Both the position numbers and the translations under genes were made by a program. A DNA stretch of 64,000 bases from Eretmocerus hayati (lineage: Eukaryota > Arthropoda > Insecta > Hymenoptera > Aphelinidae): positions 61,436,172 through 61,500,171 of the forward strand of contig CM056744.1 in NCBI GenBank assembly GCA_029851415.1. The letters are read 5' to 3'. The notes beneath the pieces were generated by a model that was not told where the DNA came from, did not search any database, and was given only the letters and a program-made list of their open reading frames with translations. Positions 1 through 11,275 of the stretch are shown one piece after another; the stretch's first letter is position 1, and each line of letters begins with the position of its first letter.

Positions 1-769
1 GAGATGCGATGGTCTCTGTTCCAGCATGGCCATCGCATGAGGCAAAAAATGCCACGTTTTCTCTGTATCGAAACGGGTGTTCATCAAGGGCAAAAATTTT
101 TTGCAATGGTTGCGCTTGCTCGCCGTCGCCCAATGCCCACGATGGCTTCTCACGCGGTGGCCGAGCTTGCGCTACTTGATATTTATCAAGCGCTGACGAG
201 TGAGCTTTCGCCTGCATCATGTGACTCTCGAGACGCGGTTGGTGTTGAATTGCGGCTAAAGTCCTATTCTCTGCGCTCGGAGTTTTCTCGGGTTCGGATC
301 TCGCGTCCGGTCGGTTTTCGTCGAGTTCGCAATTTTCGTCGCCAAATTCATGAGAATTCTCGTTCACGACGCTCGGAATCAGTAGCAAAAGGGTAAAATG
401 CTTACTTGGCATGTCCAAGTGCAGGTGGATAAAGTCTCCTATATCATTTGAAATTGTCTGAGTATACGACAATTCTCCGAATTCATTCACCACGTGAATG
501 CATACATTTTTATTATATATCCGCGAATATAAGAATATGCAATCGTCGTTGCCATATTCTTCTTCGCTCGTGAGAATTTGAATTGTCGTATCGGCTTCTA
601 TACATGATTCCAATAAGAGGTTACCTCTTGTCAAAAGATCATTTCTCATTTCGCGAGCGTTAATTTCCAAATTCTCGATTCTAATCAGTGACCAAAATAG
701 GCAATTGCCCTTGGGCAAATTTGGAATATCCGTGACTCTTTCGTTAGGGTTATGGTCGTCCTCTGTCTC
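1..769 (-). pseudogene. Gypsy pol segment with OTU-like cysteine protease domain, partial
   Basis: The minus strand is open from about 769 to base 1 and runs off the window. The translation contains PKGNCLFWSLIRIE (about 720-680), matching the D-G-N-C-L-F nucleophile motif of OTU cysteine proteases with the first Asp replaced by Lys. A YGNDDCIFLYSRIYNKNVC stretch follows, resembling the central OTU strand, and then HFTLLL (about 395-378) in the place of the catalytic His motif. OTU domains are known in some gypsy-like pol proteins. Downstream is a charged linker and a stretch around 70-10 (PLQKIFALDEHPF) that I do not recognise. The frame joins the RNase H linker at 1564 if the insertion at 770-1563 is removed. 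The Cys and His are present; activity is doubtful given the Asp change and the broken element. Confidence 0.6.
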
Positions 770-1563
770 CGCTTATTGTAGCAGACGGGGGTGGAAGTGG
801 ATGCCAATAGAAGTAGATGGTTCCGTAGATTTATTCAATAGACTTTTATTCAATGAAAGAGTTGTATGAATACTTGAGAGAGACTTATAATGACTTTACA
901 CAGCGCGGGATGCGCCTAGACTCTACGACTACAATAACTGGATAAGGAGAGCGTTGCGAGTGAAGCTCGCGGAAAAGCTCGTGGTGCAAGAAGACGCAGA
1001 TGGAGAAGCCACACAGCGCTTTCTTTGCGCCGTATTCATACTATTGTTGATAACCTACTTTTCCTACTCACTCGTCGTCGTTGGTGGGGTTCCTCAGGAC
1101 AAAGAGATGAGTTGCTATGTGCTCTCTTCTATTATATGATCATATATATATTGCCATAAGTGTATAATAATATATGGAGCTCACTGCGCCCCTGACACTT
1201 TAAAAATTGATGTGACATTCTGCACAAGTGTTGCATGGTTGAAAACGTTGGAATTTTTCATCCAAAATTGGCTCTATTTTGTGTGAATTTCCTGGCGAAT
1301 TTTCAGAGTTATCGAAATCGATCTGAAGCTCAGCTGCTGATTCGAGCGCGTTGACTTTTTCGCGCGGCGCGATCTCTTCACTGCACTGCTCGGCAAGCTC
1401 TCTACTTCATGATGGTTGGGGCGGTATAAGAGTTGAGAGTTTGCCACGTTCGAGCTCGCCCAACGGCAAGCATTGTGGTGGCTCGCTCTCTCTCTCTCTA
1501 ATAAACAACAAAACTACAACAACAACAAAAATAAACACTAATCTAATCTAATCTAATCTAATC
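770..1563 (+). mobile_element. 794-bp insertion with (TAATC)n tail splitting the gypsy pol frame
   Basis: The gypsy reading frame is continuous if 770-1563 plus one 4-bp repeat is removed; tctc at 766-769 and at 1564-1567 is the likely target-site duplication. The insert ends on the right with an AATAAA motif (about 1531) followed by four to five copies of a TAATC pentamer, as in retroposons with short tandem tails. It contains GGTATAAGAG near 1419, which could be a TATA box. It does not begin with TG or end with CA, so a solo LTR is not supported. I see no convincing coding sequence in it. It could be a SINE or the 3' end of a LINE. Confidence 0.5.
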
Positions 1564-2977
1564 TCTCTCTGGAATTCGGCTTATCGCACGGCGAGTTGGA
1601 TTGCGGTATCGTTTCGCTGCACAGCTTTTCATCATGATGTATGAATCGTTCTGTGCCATCATCATGCAGATCGCGATTTTGAACTTGCTCGAGTACTGCT
1701 GTTGAGACTAAAGGGCCTCCGTTGCCCTGCGCAATTAAATTACCACTCACATCGCGTATTTGAAAATCGACAAAATATTCGCCGGTCTGCTCGACTGGGA
1801 GTGTCATATTCACTTCTTGATTTTCTATCGTCACTTGGGGGTCGAATTTTGGATTTTGAATACCCTTTTGAATAATTTCAATATTTTTGATTTTTGGACG
1901 AGATTCGACTGTCTCAATATTTTGACTATTTTGATCATTTTTCATTATGTAATCATGATCCAAAATTTGTTTTGAATAATTTTGTGTACTTTTATCTGAA
2001 GTGATTGGAATCGTAGTGGTTTCAAGGGGTGAATCAGATGACATTTCCATTCTTGCTTCGGCTATGCATGCGGCCTGAGCTTGACCAATTATGGACTCAT
2101 GATTCGAATTTTGAGTCGGCTCTCCGTGTGTGTTCTTATTCGCGCTTCCGCTCGTTTGAGTAGCTGCTAACTCGGATGAATGTCGCGCGTCAGCTGTTTT
2201 GCTCGTGTGAGATTGCTTGGAAATGTCGAGATGTGGATATCGGTCTTTCAAGCGCTGCGATGATCGCGTTTTTTGAAAAACTTTTCTCGGGCTTTTCTGC
2301 CTCTCTGGTTTCTGACTCGACTCAATTTCGGATTCGGTTTCGCGTCGACTCTCTACCGATTTTTTCTCTGCTAGTTGCGCTTCGGTATCCGTCGATTCTG
2401 TCTCTGAAATTTTCGATTTTTTGGCGCGAGCTACGCGGTGCGCGCGTGTTTTAAATACGCGACCAGGCGGACAATCGGCCTCGCACGAAGGATTTTCTCT
2501 CTCTTGTCGTTCTGACAATGCATAGAGCTCGGCTCGCGGTAGTTCCGGGTTCACTTCGCCTTCTTTGATAACGGGATTTTGACTTGAGGCATCTGCCACC
2601 TCATTTAATCGGCCAGCTCTATAAATTAAGTTAAAATGGAATCCGCGTACTTTTGCTTTTTGACGGTTATACCTCGTGTCATTTTTCGTTTTATGAAAAT
2701 GGCTCAATGGTTCGTGGTCCGTTACCACCGTGAACTTTCTGCCGTAAAGATATGGACGGTAAGACTCGCACGCATGCACGATACTCTCCATTTCTTTATC
2801 AAAAATTGGCCACGAGAGTTGGGCCCCTTTTAAAACTTTGGACGCGTAGGCAACTGGTCTATTCTTGTTGATAGTCCTAATAGCCATAATAGATACCACT
2901 GCATAATCACAGCTATCACAAAATACGATATAACTCTCATTGCCTGTTGCAGTCTCGCAAGTACGCTCTCTGAACAT
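1564..2977 (-). pseudogene. Gypsy RNase H domain and long charged linker
   Basis: The N-terminal 130 residues match the Ty3/gypsy RNase H: a degenerate DAS strand (VFCDSCDYAVV), RPVAYASKVL, FDKEMESIVHACES, RPYLYGRKFTVVTDHEPL and the closing NEVADASSQNP motif, where families usually read VADALSR. After residue 150 comes a Ser/Glu/Lys-rich linker of some 300 residues with no fold I recognise; in this element it connects RNase H to the OTU region. The frame closes at the insertion boundary near 1563 on a stop supplied by the inserted tail repeat. A frameshift around 2977 separates it from the RT. The region belongs to pol and is not a separate gene. Confidence 0.85.
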
Positions 2978-3675
2978 AATGCGTCTCGTAGACTCTCAAA
3001 TGCGCGTTGTTGTTCCGTGCCCCATACAAAGTCTTGCTCTTTTTTCGAAAGATCGGTCAATGGTTTTGACTTTTTCGCATAATTTTCGATGAAGCGCCTA
3101 TAGTACCCTGTCAATCCGAGAAACTGCCTGACTTTTCGAATGTTTGTGGGTGCAGGATATTCATGGACTGCCTCTACTTTTTTGGGATCTGGTTTAATGT
3201 GACCATTGCCAACTATGTGGCCTAAAACTTTAGTTTCTTTTTTCAAGAATTGACATTTCTTTGGTGAAATTGTGAAATTTGCTTCAATAATGCAGGCCAT
3301 GAATTTCCTGAATTTAATTTCATGTTCTCCCAAGGTATCTGCCCAGATGAACAGATCGTCACAATAACTGGCGAATTCGTCGGGGGTGAGGGAGGAAAAT
3401 GCCATGAAGATTGCCTCGTTTGGGGTGTCTCGACTACCAACCAACCCTTGAGCCATACGCGCGAATTCCATTCCGCCCAGGGGTGTGTCTATGGCCGAAT
3501 AAGGCGCTGACTCTTCATGCATTTTTATTTGGTAGAAAGCGTCTAATAAATCAACTACTCTGATATATCGCGCGCTAGACAGCTGATCGATGATATCAGC
3601 TGTGAAAGATAACGGCTGACAAGTTCCTACCGTGTCCTCATTGAGGGGGCGGAAATCTGCGACGAACCGAAACCT
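2830..3675 (-). pseudogene. Gypsy reverse transcriptase, palm and thumb half
   Basis: The minus-strand translation carries RT motifs in order: FVADFRPLNEDTVG (about 3660), VVDLLDAFYQIKMHEES (about 3560-3510), then the catalytic YCDD box (SYCDDLFIW, about 3357) in place of the usual YVDD or YLDD. The thumb signature FLGLTGYYRRFI and KPLTDLSKK follow. After SLRDALCSES the frame drifts into non-homologous sequence, showing a frameshift to the RNase H frame near 2977. Another frameshift at about 3676 separates this part from the RT fingers. Both catalytic Asp residues of the YCDD box are present, but the copy cannot make a whole Pol. Confidence 0.9.
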
Positions 3676-4305
3676 TTACGTCCCGTCTTTGTCTGGTCTT
3701 TTTGGTACTAGAAAGCAATTTGATCTCCATGGCGATCTGGATGGGCGCAACACTCTGAGATCGCGTAATTCTTTCACCTCTTCAATCAAAGAGCCTTCCA
3801 AGGCTGGAGGTAAGCGATATCTTTTGGCTTTGACCGGTTTGCCCGATTTCAACTCGATTTTATGTTTTATAATTGGCGTTGCTTGGAGTGGTTCGCCTTT
3901 CAGCCCAAATCGCCAAGGGTCGATGCTAATGAGCATGCGTACGTGCTCAATCTCCTCCGGCGAGCAACCTTCGATATCAACGAGTTGCATTAATTTTTTT
4001 ACGCGTTCTGCAGAGGCTATGTCACGCGCGCTCTTATCTATATTCTGCGAATTCTCGCGAAGCTGTTCATTCGCTGGGTCAGCGCCTGTGTATAACCGGC
4101 GGATATAATGTACTGCATCATCTCCAATGATGCTTTCCTCTTCTACATTGTCCCAAGGAATTATTTTTGAGAATCTTCTCAACTTAACTGCAGGAGTGTC
4201 AATATATATAGTTCCATATGGAATATTTATGACCTCTGCTATGCCATATCCATTGTGGTTTTTGGCGATGAATTTTCCAAAGAGATTTTTTACATGTAGA
4301 TCCAT
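3676..4305 (-). pseudogene. Gypsy protease-RT linker and RT N-terminal part
   Basis: The C-terminal third is the conserved start of Ty3/gypsy RT: KHKIELKSGKPVKAKRYRLP, then EEVKELRDLRVLRPSRSPW and VPKRPDKDG, equivalent to the fingers region before motif A. The first 130 residues form the linker after the protease. The frame continues from the protease frame after a shift near 4300 and passes into the next RT part after a shift near 3676. No complete active site lies in this piece. Confidence 0.85.
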
Positions 4306-4800
4306 TCTTTACATGTATGCGGGGGACCCAGCCCTCTTGAGTATCGTTCAAAATTTTGAATTTAATGAGTCTTCTCATTCTAGGCGGCACATTCATTTTT
4401 TCTTTGTATAAAAAAGAGATTGAAAAATTTTCGAACTCAAGGCAGCGGGATTTGGGGTTTAATTTACCACCGTACTCTGTCAAAAAATCCCAACCGACTA
4501 GACCATCACAGTCTAACAAAATGGAGTCGGGGACAACATAAAATTGACACTGCATGCCTTTTTATTTTCAATAAAACCATTCCTTCTAGAAAAATTCTCC
4601 TTTTGCAACGCCATTAATGCTCAATATTTCTGACTTATCAATGTCTGCAAGATTTTTAACTTTACTTGATTTGATAATGCATACATCCGCAACAGAATCG
4701 ATGTATAATTTACATTTTTCCTCATTTACTTCTGGGCTTTCAAAATTGACAATTGGTGGAATTCTCCCAGTCTATAGAAATTTTATACTTGTCTTTCTGA
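4300..4800 (-). pseudogene. Gypsy retropepsin-like aspartic protease, mutated
   Basis: Minus-strand translation from about 4740 reads KLYIDSVADVCIIK, which aligns with the D-[ST]-G-A catalytic motif, but with Val instead of Gly. About 60 residues later comes FYVVPDSILLDCDGLVGWDF (about 4545-4490), the conserved C-terminal retropepsin strand. A stop lies between the two halves (near 4590). The lost Gly and the stop make a working protease unlikely. It sits between the Gag zinc-knuckle region and the RT as expected. Confidence 0.75.
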
Positions 4801-4988
4801 TGTTCACTTGGGACGATGTAGAAGACTGTTCAACACTATCACTTCCGTCCGATTCTATCGACTCTGACTCATCTGTGGACGGTGATTCTTCTAATGAAGA
4901 TGAGTCGATTTCCTGATTCATCAATGACGTAACGGTGCCGTCATTGAAGCGCCCATTGCTTGGGAATTGTGATGGGCGTGTTTTTAGT

Positions 4989-5971
4989 TTACATTCTCGG
5001 CGTGATTTTAGGCGTTTTGGGCATCATTATGGCGCTGTAGGCTTTGGGCTTGTCGCGCCTGCGGTTGGGTTTGGTTTTGGGTCTCGGCATAATCATCCGC
5101 AGGTGTTTGATTTTGATTTCCCCTTGGTGGGAAATTATTTCCACGAATTTCCGTGCTGCTATTGTGACCATTGAAATTTCTATTCGGACCCCCACCTCTA
5201 CTTCTGTCGCGATAACTTCCTCTGCCGCGGTTGGTAATTGGTCTATCAATATCTACGTTGGCCTTTTTAAAATCGGCCTCTAATTTCCAGCATACTTTCG
5301 CGTCGTGCCCAGGTAAATCGCACTACTGGCACTTTTTTAGGTCATCCTCTTCCTTGTAACATTTCGACTCTACATGACCGATAAGTTTGCAGCATGGACA
5401 GACTACTTGAGAATCTGCCATTCTAATATTTACCTACGGATGGGCTGCACACGGTGTTGCCTCATCAATCGAATTCGGGTAATTTTAACGTTGCAACGCC
5501 GCCTGTTGCGCGAATTTTACCGCCTCGCGTATATTCCCCGGTTTCTGGCTCCTCACCACGCTCTCAAGTTCTGTTCTGATACTTATAATAAAGCGAGTGA
5601 GAGCCGCTTCATCAGCGTCTCGCGTCCGTGATTCTATCTCGGCGCGAGTACACTGCGTTTTTGAGCCTGCCGTGCTCTTGAATCGCCTCAAAATTTCTTG
5701 ATTACGCGTTCCGTACGATTCTAATGATTCGTCTTTCTTCTTAGCACAGCCTTTCAATTCCATTCAATGAAAATTGTTCTTCAAGTTCTTTCAAAAATTG
5801 TTCTACTGATTCAGACTTCAATACTGTAGACCCGAATAATGACTTGGCTGTGCCGCGTAGTTTAGTTGCGATATTCATTAGAATGATACAGTCTGATCCC
5901 ATGCCTCCCACGCTCTTTGCGATGCGAACTGCCGTACAGAATGGATCGAGGGAATCCGACTCGCCATTGAA
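4989..5971 (-). pseudogene. Gypsy Gag C-terminal half with zinc knuckles
   Basis: Minus-strand frames between 5971 and 5485 give a capsid-like sequence (FNGESDSLDPFCTAVRIAK, then ESYGTRNQEILRRFKSTAG). Below it, at about 5420-5290, are two CCHC knuckles. The first is CX2CX4HX4C (CPCCKLIGHVESKC). The second (C..CDLPGHDAKVCW) has an in-frame TAG at 5325-5323 between its first two Cys. A basic Gly/Arg/Asn-rich tail follows (about 5250-5000), as in nucleocapsid. The capsid part is joined to the longer upstream Gag frame by a shift near 5972 and another near 5480. Confidence 0.8.
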
Positions 5972-7246
5972 CTACCCTATACTTTTCAAAATTTTGTGTA
6001 AATGGGCGTCTGCTCTTATTTGCGCCATCGGTTGCTCCGGCGAATGAATTTCACGCTGAATGGGCCGAGTACGTGGATTTTGGGTATATAATGTATGTGG
6101 CTGATTTATGTATGATGTAGGATTTCGTTGAGTGAAATTATGAGAGAATGCCTGCGACGGTTCATTCTGTCCCATTTGTTGAAAATTTTGCCATGGCACT
6201 TGATGTGTTTGCATACTTTGGGGTATATTCCTATTGTTTGGTACATTTATAAAATGTTGGGTGGCTTGTGGTACACAGTCTCTACTTGTCGGAATTTCTT
6301 GGAAATGCAAATCTCCATTCTGCTGTATTTCACGTGAATTTAGTTTTTTCCACAATTCAGCCATTTTTGTAAAACTCATTCCTCGGAGAAAGTTCTCAAA
6401 CGATGATTCACTCGGTTTAGGGCTTGGTTTTACTGTAGGCGCCACATTCTCACGAATCGTACTGTATTCGGTTGGTCTCTGATTGATCCCACCGTGTACA
6501 ACATTATTCTGAACCGGGGCTTGATCAACCCCCTGTGAATTTGACAGATTTTGTTGCATAATATCCCAAGGTGTTTGGTTCTTATACGGGGGAATTCGCT
6601 CAGTAACTACTGGGGTTACTGGTCTTGGAGAGTTATTTTGACTCCTGATCACATGTATATCATTCTCCAAATTTTGCGGGCCAATATTATTTGCTAGATT
6701 AGGGGCACTCTGAGTTTGTACCCCCTCTGGGTTGAGAGAAAAAGTATTCGCAATTCTTACATCCGATTCGTGAGATTGTGTTTGCCGGCATAAAAACGTT
6801 TGTCCGTTCGGACCTGCCAAATAAAACATCTCCGTGTAAGATGTCATTCGCATATCGTTGCGCAAAGGGGGTCTTATTAGGTTCACGCGTATTGGGGACT
6901 CTTCTGGTATGGGTTGTCCTACACGCCATTGTTGGTATGCGGGCCCCATAAATTGTCCCATTTGAGAGCTATTGGCACGGCTCATATTAACATATTCATC
7001 TCCATCTTTCCCATTTATAGCATCCGCATTCATACCCCATGCTCCTTCTTGTCTGCTTGAGTCAAAGTATGGCTCGTCTACATTAGCGTATGCGTTTTCT
7101 AAATCCTCTAAAATCTCTTGTTGGTCCACAAGGCCATTTTTTTCAAACATTTTCGGCCTATTATGGCTCGGTTTCGGTTTGGTACCAGTTGAATTCAGTG
7201 TTTCTTTGCTTTTTGACTTGCCAAAAATACCAAGCACTTTGGACAT
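5972..7246 (-). pseudogene. Gypsy Gag N-terminal region
   Basis: An open frame of 424 codons starts at the ATG at 7246. It is rich in Asn, Gln, Pro and Ser, with no strong domain in its first 330 residues. Its last residues lead in a shifted frame into the capsid-like segment ending at the zinc knuckles. Position and strand make it the N-terminal part of this element's Gag. A lysine-rich start (KVLGIFGKSKSKET) is compatible with membrane or RNA binding, but that is inference. The frame is broken at the 3' side, so the copy is not expected to assemble particles. Confidence 0.7.
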
Positions 7247-7300
7247 TTTGACTTTGTGCTCTTTGATATAAAAATATAGACGAACTGCACGTTATGAATG

Positions 7301-9699
7301 CGGATGTGATGGGATCGTTCTTTAGAACGAGATCAAGAAGAGAAAATGTGCAGTGATTACGCTGAGAAGCTGCAGCAGGCCACGACGATGTATAATGCGG
7401 CTATCTGCATTACTCGTCCACACGTGCAGTTTGCTCGGATATAAGCCTCAGCGATGATTTTCTGCTGAAGTTCTCCCCAAGCCTTCAATTGATCTTTATA
7501 GAATTCATCTGTTGGGTAGATGACCACCCGATGATATTCTGAAATGGGATTTACAGCTCAATCCATTAGATAACTTCCGATATTTGCGTTTTGTGATATA
7601 GAAAAGTCAATATCTTCGAGAACCTGACCATTTCATTCACAGATATTTTCATCCACAATTTTCTTACCAAAGTTTGCGTCATCATAACTTACATCATCCG
7701 GTGATTCTCCGTGACCTGATTCATATGGATGATCCATAATTATCCATTCCCATAATTTGAAACATACATTCTGCATCATTCAACGGAAAATCGCGTGCCA
7801 ATCATGTTTTATTCGTCAATACGCAATTCCGTATCAATCAATTGATCGATTCTGTCGAGAATAAATATTACATCAGGTTACTCTGGATTTCTCTACGAAC
7901 TATCTTTAGAACATATTCTTCGGAAATTGTAAACTTTTTTCCAAAATGGCATTTTCTTTTATTTCGGACGCATGATGCAAAGAAAATTTGATCGATGAAG
8001 CTGTAAATTTCTTCAGAATGTTCTTGGGTGATCATTTACTACACACATGGGTTTCAGAAGGATCGACTGAAGGGCTGAGGAGAACGCACACATCAAATGC
8101 GCAGGGAAACACACACGTCAAATCATCGACTACTTTCATAAATAACCAACTACCTATATGAATAATCATAAAAAATAGTCATCTTCCTTACCTCCAATCA
8201 TCATTGAGCGAAAAATTTTGTCTACAATCGAAAGACTCCAGGGCGAGGAAGAGAATCGTGGAACCTTAATCTGTGTCAGTGTAGATTTTCAGAATAGAAA
8301 ATCAACGTCGCTACTGAGACGTGTGTCGATTGACGGTGTGTCTTTTCTGTTCGACGCATTCACATCAACCCCTTAACCGATCTCTTCGGAATTGATATGG
8401 ACGGTAGAAAGCCTTCTAGGGATGCGCTGGAAGGATTCACAGTTCACTGTATCAAACCGTTCCCGATTCATGTGTATGAAAAATTTGAAATGTCAGAATT
8501 TTGATTAATTGACTATTCTACTACAAATATCTTCCCCCCAATCTCACTTATCCAATTTGAGTCCACCTACATGAAAAGTTCCTCGCGATTTCTCATTGAT
8601 TGGTTAATACCGAACTCGCATACTTATCCTATTCTACCATTTGAATCATAAATTTCTCCATCATCTAAATTAGAACTAGATACAATGCCACCTCTATTCG
8701 ATTCATAGGTCATTTCACGCAACATTCGATATTCTGCGTACTCTATTTACCACTCGCAAGTCATCCTTATCCTCTCAACATCCTGAGTCATAGAAATGAC
8801 TCCGTAAACATAGGTCAATCGTCATTCTTGGGCCAGAACAAATCTAAATACCTCAAAATGATAAGGTTAAGGGGGAATTTAGCATATTCGCTGCCTACCC
8901 GGCAACAATTCCACCCCACGGTGTTCCTGAACCCATTTCCAATGAACCTCAACACCCCCATCAATTTTTGTTCTGAATGGTAATTCATGATGTGGAAAAC
9001 TATATCCAATTGAAATTAGAATCGGCCATGTGGGGTTTTCGAGAAAAATATCTCCTTCGAAATTTTCGAGGTGAAACATTTCAATTTCTTCTTCAGGATC
9101 AAAACTCGTCAACATATCGAAATCTAATGGATGATATTATCACTCATAATATGAACAACATATTAATGAACTTGATTGGTGGATGTGGATAGACAGCAGA
9201 GCTTATCAAGTGCAAGAAAATACCCGAAAATCAACAAAATCACGTGTCACTCGGACCAACTCTCAAAATTCGTTAAGTTCTCATTGTTTCAGCATATTAC
9301 AGCAGAATTTGTAACTCTGCAGACATTTTTCTCATGATTCAAAGTTATGACTCATTTCTTCCACGAAGATGTGCATCGATGTACCCACCCGTGACATGCG
9401 TTGGACAGTCTGTCACCTTCTTTCGATGAAAAATCATTACTCCTTTTCTCAGGCTCATACACTTCTCAGCATATCTCAGAGTACTTGCCTTACTCTTGCA
9501 AAAATGAACAAATCGATCTATCGCAAGTCCATGTACATCAACGTGAAAATCAAGGCATCGCATTCAACCGGACCCATTCCTGTGGTCCCTCATACAGAGT
9601 TGACTAAATTTTGAACAGAATTGAGAAAATCGGTGCACAATATTCTTGCTATAGGTGGTCAAATAGTTTGGTGCGTTTTGGTGTTCACGTTTATGATGA
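7301..9699. other. Unassigned sequence, no gene recognised
   Basis: This stretch lies upstream of the gypsy Gag on the element's strand and could hold its 5' LTR and leader, but with no partner LTR in the window the boundaries cannot be seen. Short frames exist (for example minus 9115-8879, containing EEEIEMFHLENFEGDIFLEN, and minus 9563-9345), but none shows a domain I recognise. AT-rich, no clear tandem array. Confidence 0.4.
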
Positions 9700-9702
9700 A
9701 TT

Positions 9703-9812
9703 GTCAGCGGCCCCGAGTATAAGCCGCACACGCGTATAATCCTCACTCCGATTTTCTGAATTCTACAATAGATGAAAGAAAGTGCGGTTTATATTCGGAT
9801 AAATACGGTATG
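9703..9812. repeat. Short imperfect inverted repeat, possible MITE
   Basis: GAGTATAAGCCGCAC near 9714 faces GTGCGGTTTATATTCGGAT near 9781 in inverted orientation, with about 50 bp between. Flanking bases extend the similarity weakly. This looks like a very short inverted-repeat element, but I see no clear target duplication. Confidence 0.35.
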
Positions 9813-10197
9813 AGAGGGACTAAAAAAATCGAGTATCTCCCTCAGACCATCGATCCACCAAGATTCCTTCCAACATCGTTTGAAATTACATGTACAAATT
9901 CCTCAATTCACAACTGGCTCTCAATATATGAATCGCTCATTCCTGATTGACATGATATACTTATTAATTTCCACGAAGCGTCATCATATTACTTCTCACG
10001 ACAATGGTCATAGATTTGACGCATGGTTGTTGAGTCGTTGCTCACAAGGCCCTGTCCAGTCAACTATAAAAAGATCTCGTGTAAGACTGTGCACCAAGTC
10101 ATGAAGCCTGCTGGGATCCTTCACCAAGTGGCCAAGCACAGGGCTCCAAAATGAGTATTCATTGTGATAGAAAATTTTATGGAGGGAGGGGGACTAA
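9813..10197. other. Intergenic, no gene seen
   Basis: No coding or RNA feature is recognisable. The last 30 bases (attttatggagggaggggga and following) also occur near 11186, next to a Helitron 3' end, so part of this stretch is probably old Helitron-derived sequence into which the MITE at 10198 inserted. TAA at 10195-10197 is the left target duplication of that MITE. Confidence 0.4.
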
Positions 10198-10526
10198 CAA
10201 GGGGAGGTCATGGTCTGTGGGTCGGGGATTCGGCTGAAACTCTGGGAATCATCTCCTTTTGGCACCAAAAGATGATATCCAAAACCGCTCACTTGAATGC
10301 TGAAGCGTTTTGGAGCTACAACCCATGACATTAGCATTGCTCATATAGGCCCATGTTAAAAAGTCGCATATATAGATATACTGACAATGATAATCTCTAT
10401 AGCTGTATCTCTAAAACGCTTTAGCATTCAAGTAAGCCGTTTTGGATATCATCTTTTGGTGCCAAAAGGAGACGATTCCCAGAGTTTCAGCCAAATCCAC
10501 GACCCACAGACCATGACCTCTCCTTG
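10198..10526. mobile_element. 329-bp inverted-repeat MITE, copy 1 (TSD TAA)
   Basis: The element starts CAAGGGGAGGTCATGG and ends CCATGACCTCTCCTTG, flanked by TAA at 10195-10197 and 10527-10529. The two arms of about 140 bp match closely as an inverted repeat around a central AT-rich part (about 10330-10410). A related site without the element occurs near 11186-11225 (same flanks around gacta..gttcctcc), supporting real insertion. It encodes nothing. Another 329-bp element at 51017-51345 shares the CAAGGGGAG tips and the centre in inverted orientation, so they form one family. The 3-bp target fits a TNA-type DNA transposon; the superfamily is unknown. Confidence 0.85.
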
Positions 10527-10529
10527 TAA

Positions 10530-11183
10530 GTTCCTCCGATCCAGGTGGCTACTCACCCAAAAGACCCAAGATGTCAATGGGTACTCACCCAAAACGGTAC
10601 ATAATTTTACAATCACTCAGAGAGACTCATCTTTACGCCCCTCTGTTCGTGTTTGTATGTGCGTGTGTGTGTAACCGTTGTTCTATACCAGACACTCTTT
10701 CTCTTTTGATGTTCACCTTATCAACTTTTGGCCCTCGACAAGTTGGACACAATTCAATTTCTGATAGCCCAGTGATTTGGCAGCTTTCCTCTCTCAATCA
10801 AATTTGATCCATGGCGTTTTTGGAGCGAAATTGGTCAACTTTTGACTCTTAATACATAAATATCTTTTCCTAACACAGTCTCACCGTGAATTGAGTCACC
10901 TAAATTAGAATTTTTCCTCCATGGTCTATCGATTAGTTAATACCGAATTTTCATTCAACCTTTACAGATTCCAAATTTTCCAAAGAATCAAAATTTCCAC
11001 GAAAGACTTGTTTTCATCATTCTCAAACCCACTGCATCGGAATTCTATCTCAACCAAACGACGGATATTGTTAAAGAAATCTCAATCTAGGAAGCCTAAA
11101 TCTCTCTCAAAAGCTTCCACAAAAGGATAACTCAAAAAAAAGTAGAACATTTTTATTGATATTCTTTTTTCCCTCGTTCAGTA
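10530..11183. other. Intergenic, no gene seen
   Basis: AT-rich with short open frames and no recognisable domain. It contains a repeated phrase (tactcacccaaaa, near 10549 and 10581). Nothing else can be supported. Confidence 0.4.
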
Positions 11184-11275
11184 AATTTTATGGAGGGAGC
11201 GGGACTATATGTTCCTCCGATCCAGGTAGGGGTTGGCGAGCGGAGCGAGCAGGGGGGCTTGCCCCCCCCTCCTAG
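11184..11275 (+). mobile_element. Helitron 3' terminus
   Basis: The sequence ends with a GC-rich palindrome (ggcgagcggagcgagc), a second hairpin (ggggggcttgcccccc) and CTAG at 11272-11275, followed by T. A 3' hairpin just before CTRR and an A^T target are the Helitron hallmarks. The same terminal block, on the other strand, ends the Helitron at 31544. The 5' end of this copy was not found, so its length is unknown. About 50 bp upstream is shared with sequence around 10165. Confidence 0.7.

Larger units (their letters stand above)
1..7300 (-). mobile_element. Degenerate Ty3/gypsy LTR retrotransposon (left end outside window)
   Basis: On the minus strand the order is Gag (about 7246 down to 5000), aspartic protease (4800-4300), reverse transcriptase (4305-2830), RNase H with a long linker (2977-1564) and an OTU-like domain (769-1). 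This is the Ty3/gypsy order. Integrase and the 3' LTR would lie beyond base 1. Several frameshifts and at least one in-frame stop show the copy is dead. I could not place a 5' LTR or primer-binding site upstream of Gag (above 7250) because no second LTR is present for comparison, so the upper limit of 7300 is only the end of recognisable coding sequence. A 794-bp insertion at 770-1563 splits it. Confidence 0.88.

Noticed and set aside
4..396. Plus-strand frame of 130 codons
   Set aside because: The minus strand over the same bases carries the OTU-containing pol frame; the plus frame is its shadow.
770..1563. Solo LTR
   Set aside because: It has a TATA-like box and AATAAA, but lacks TG..CA ends and finishes in a pentamer tail, so a retroposon with tandem tail fits better.
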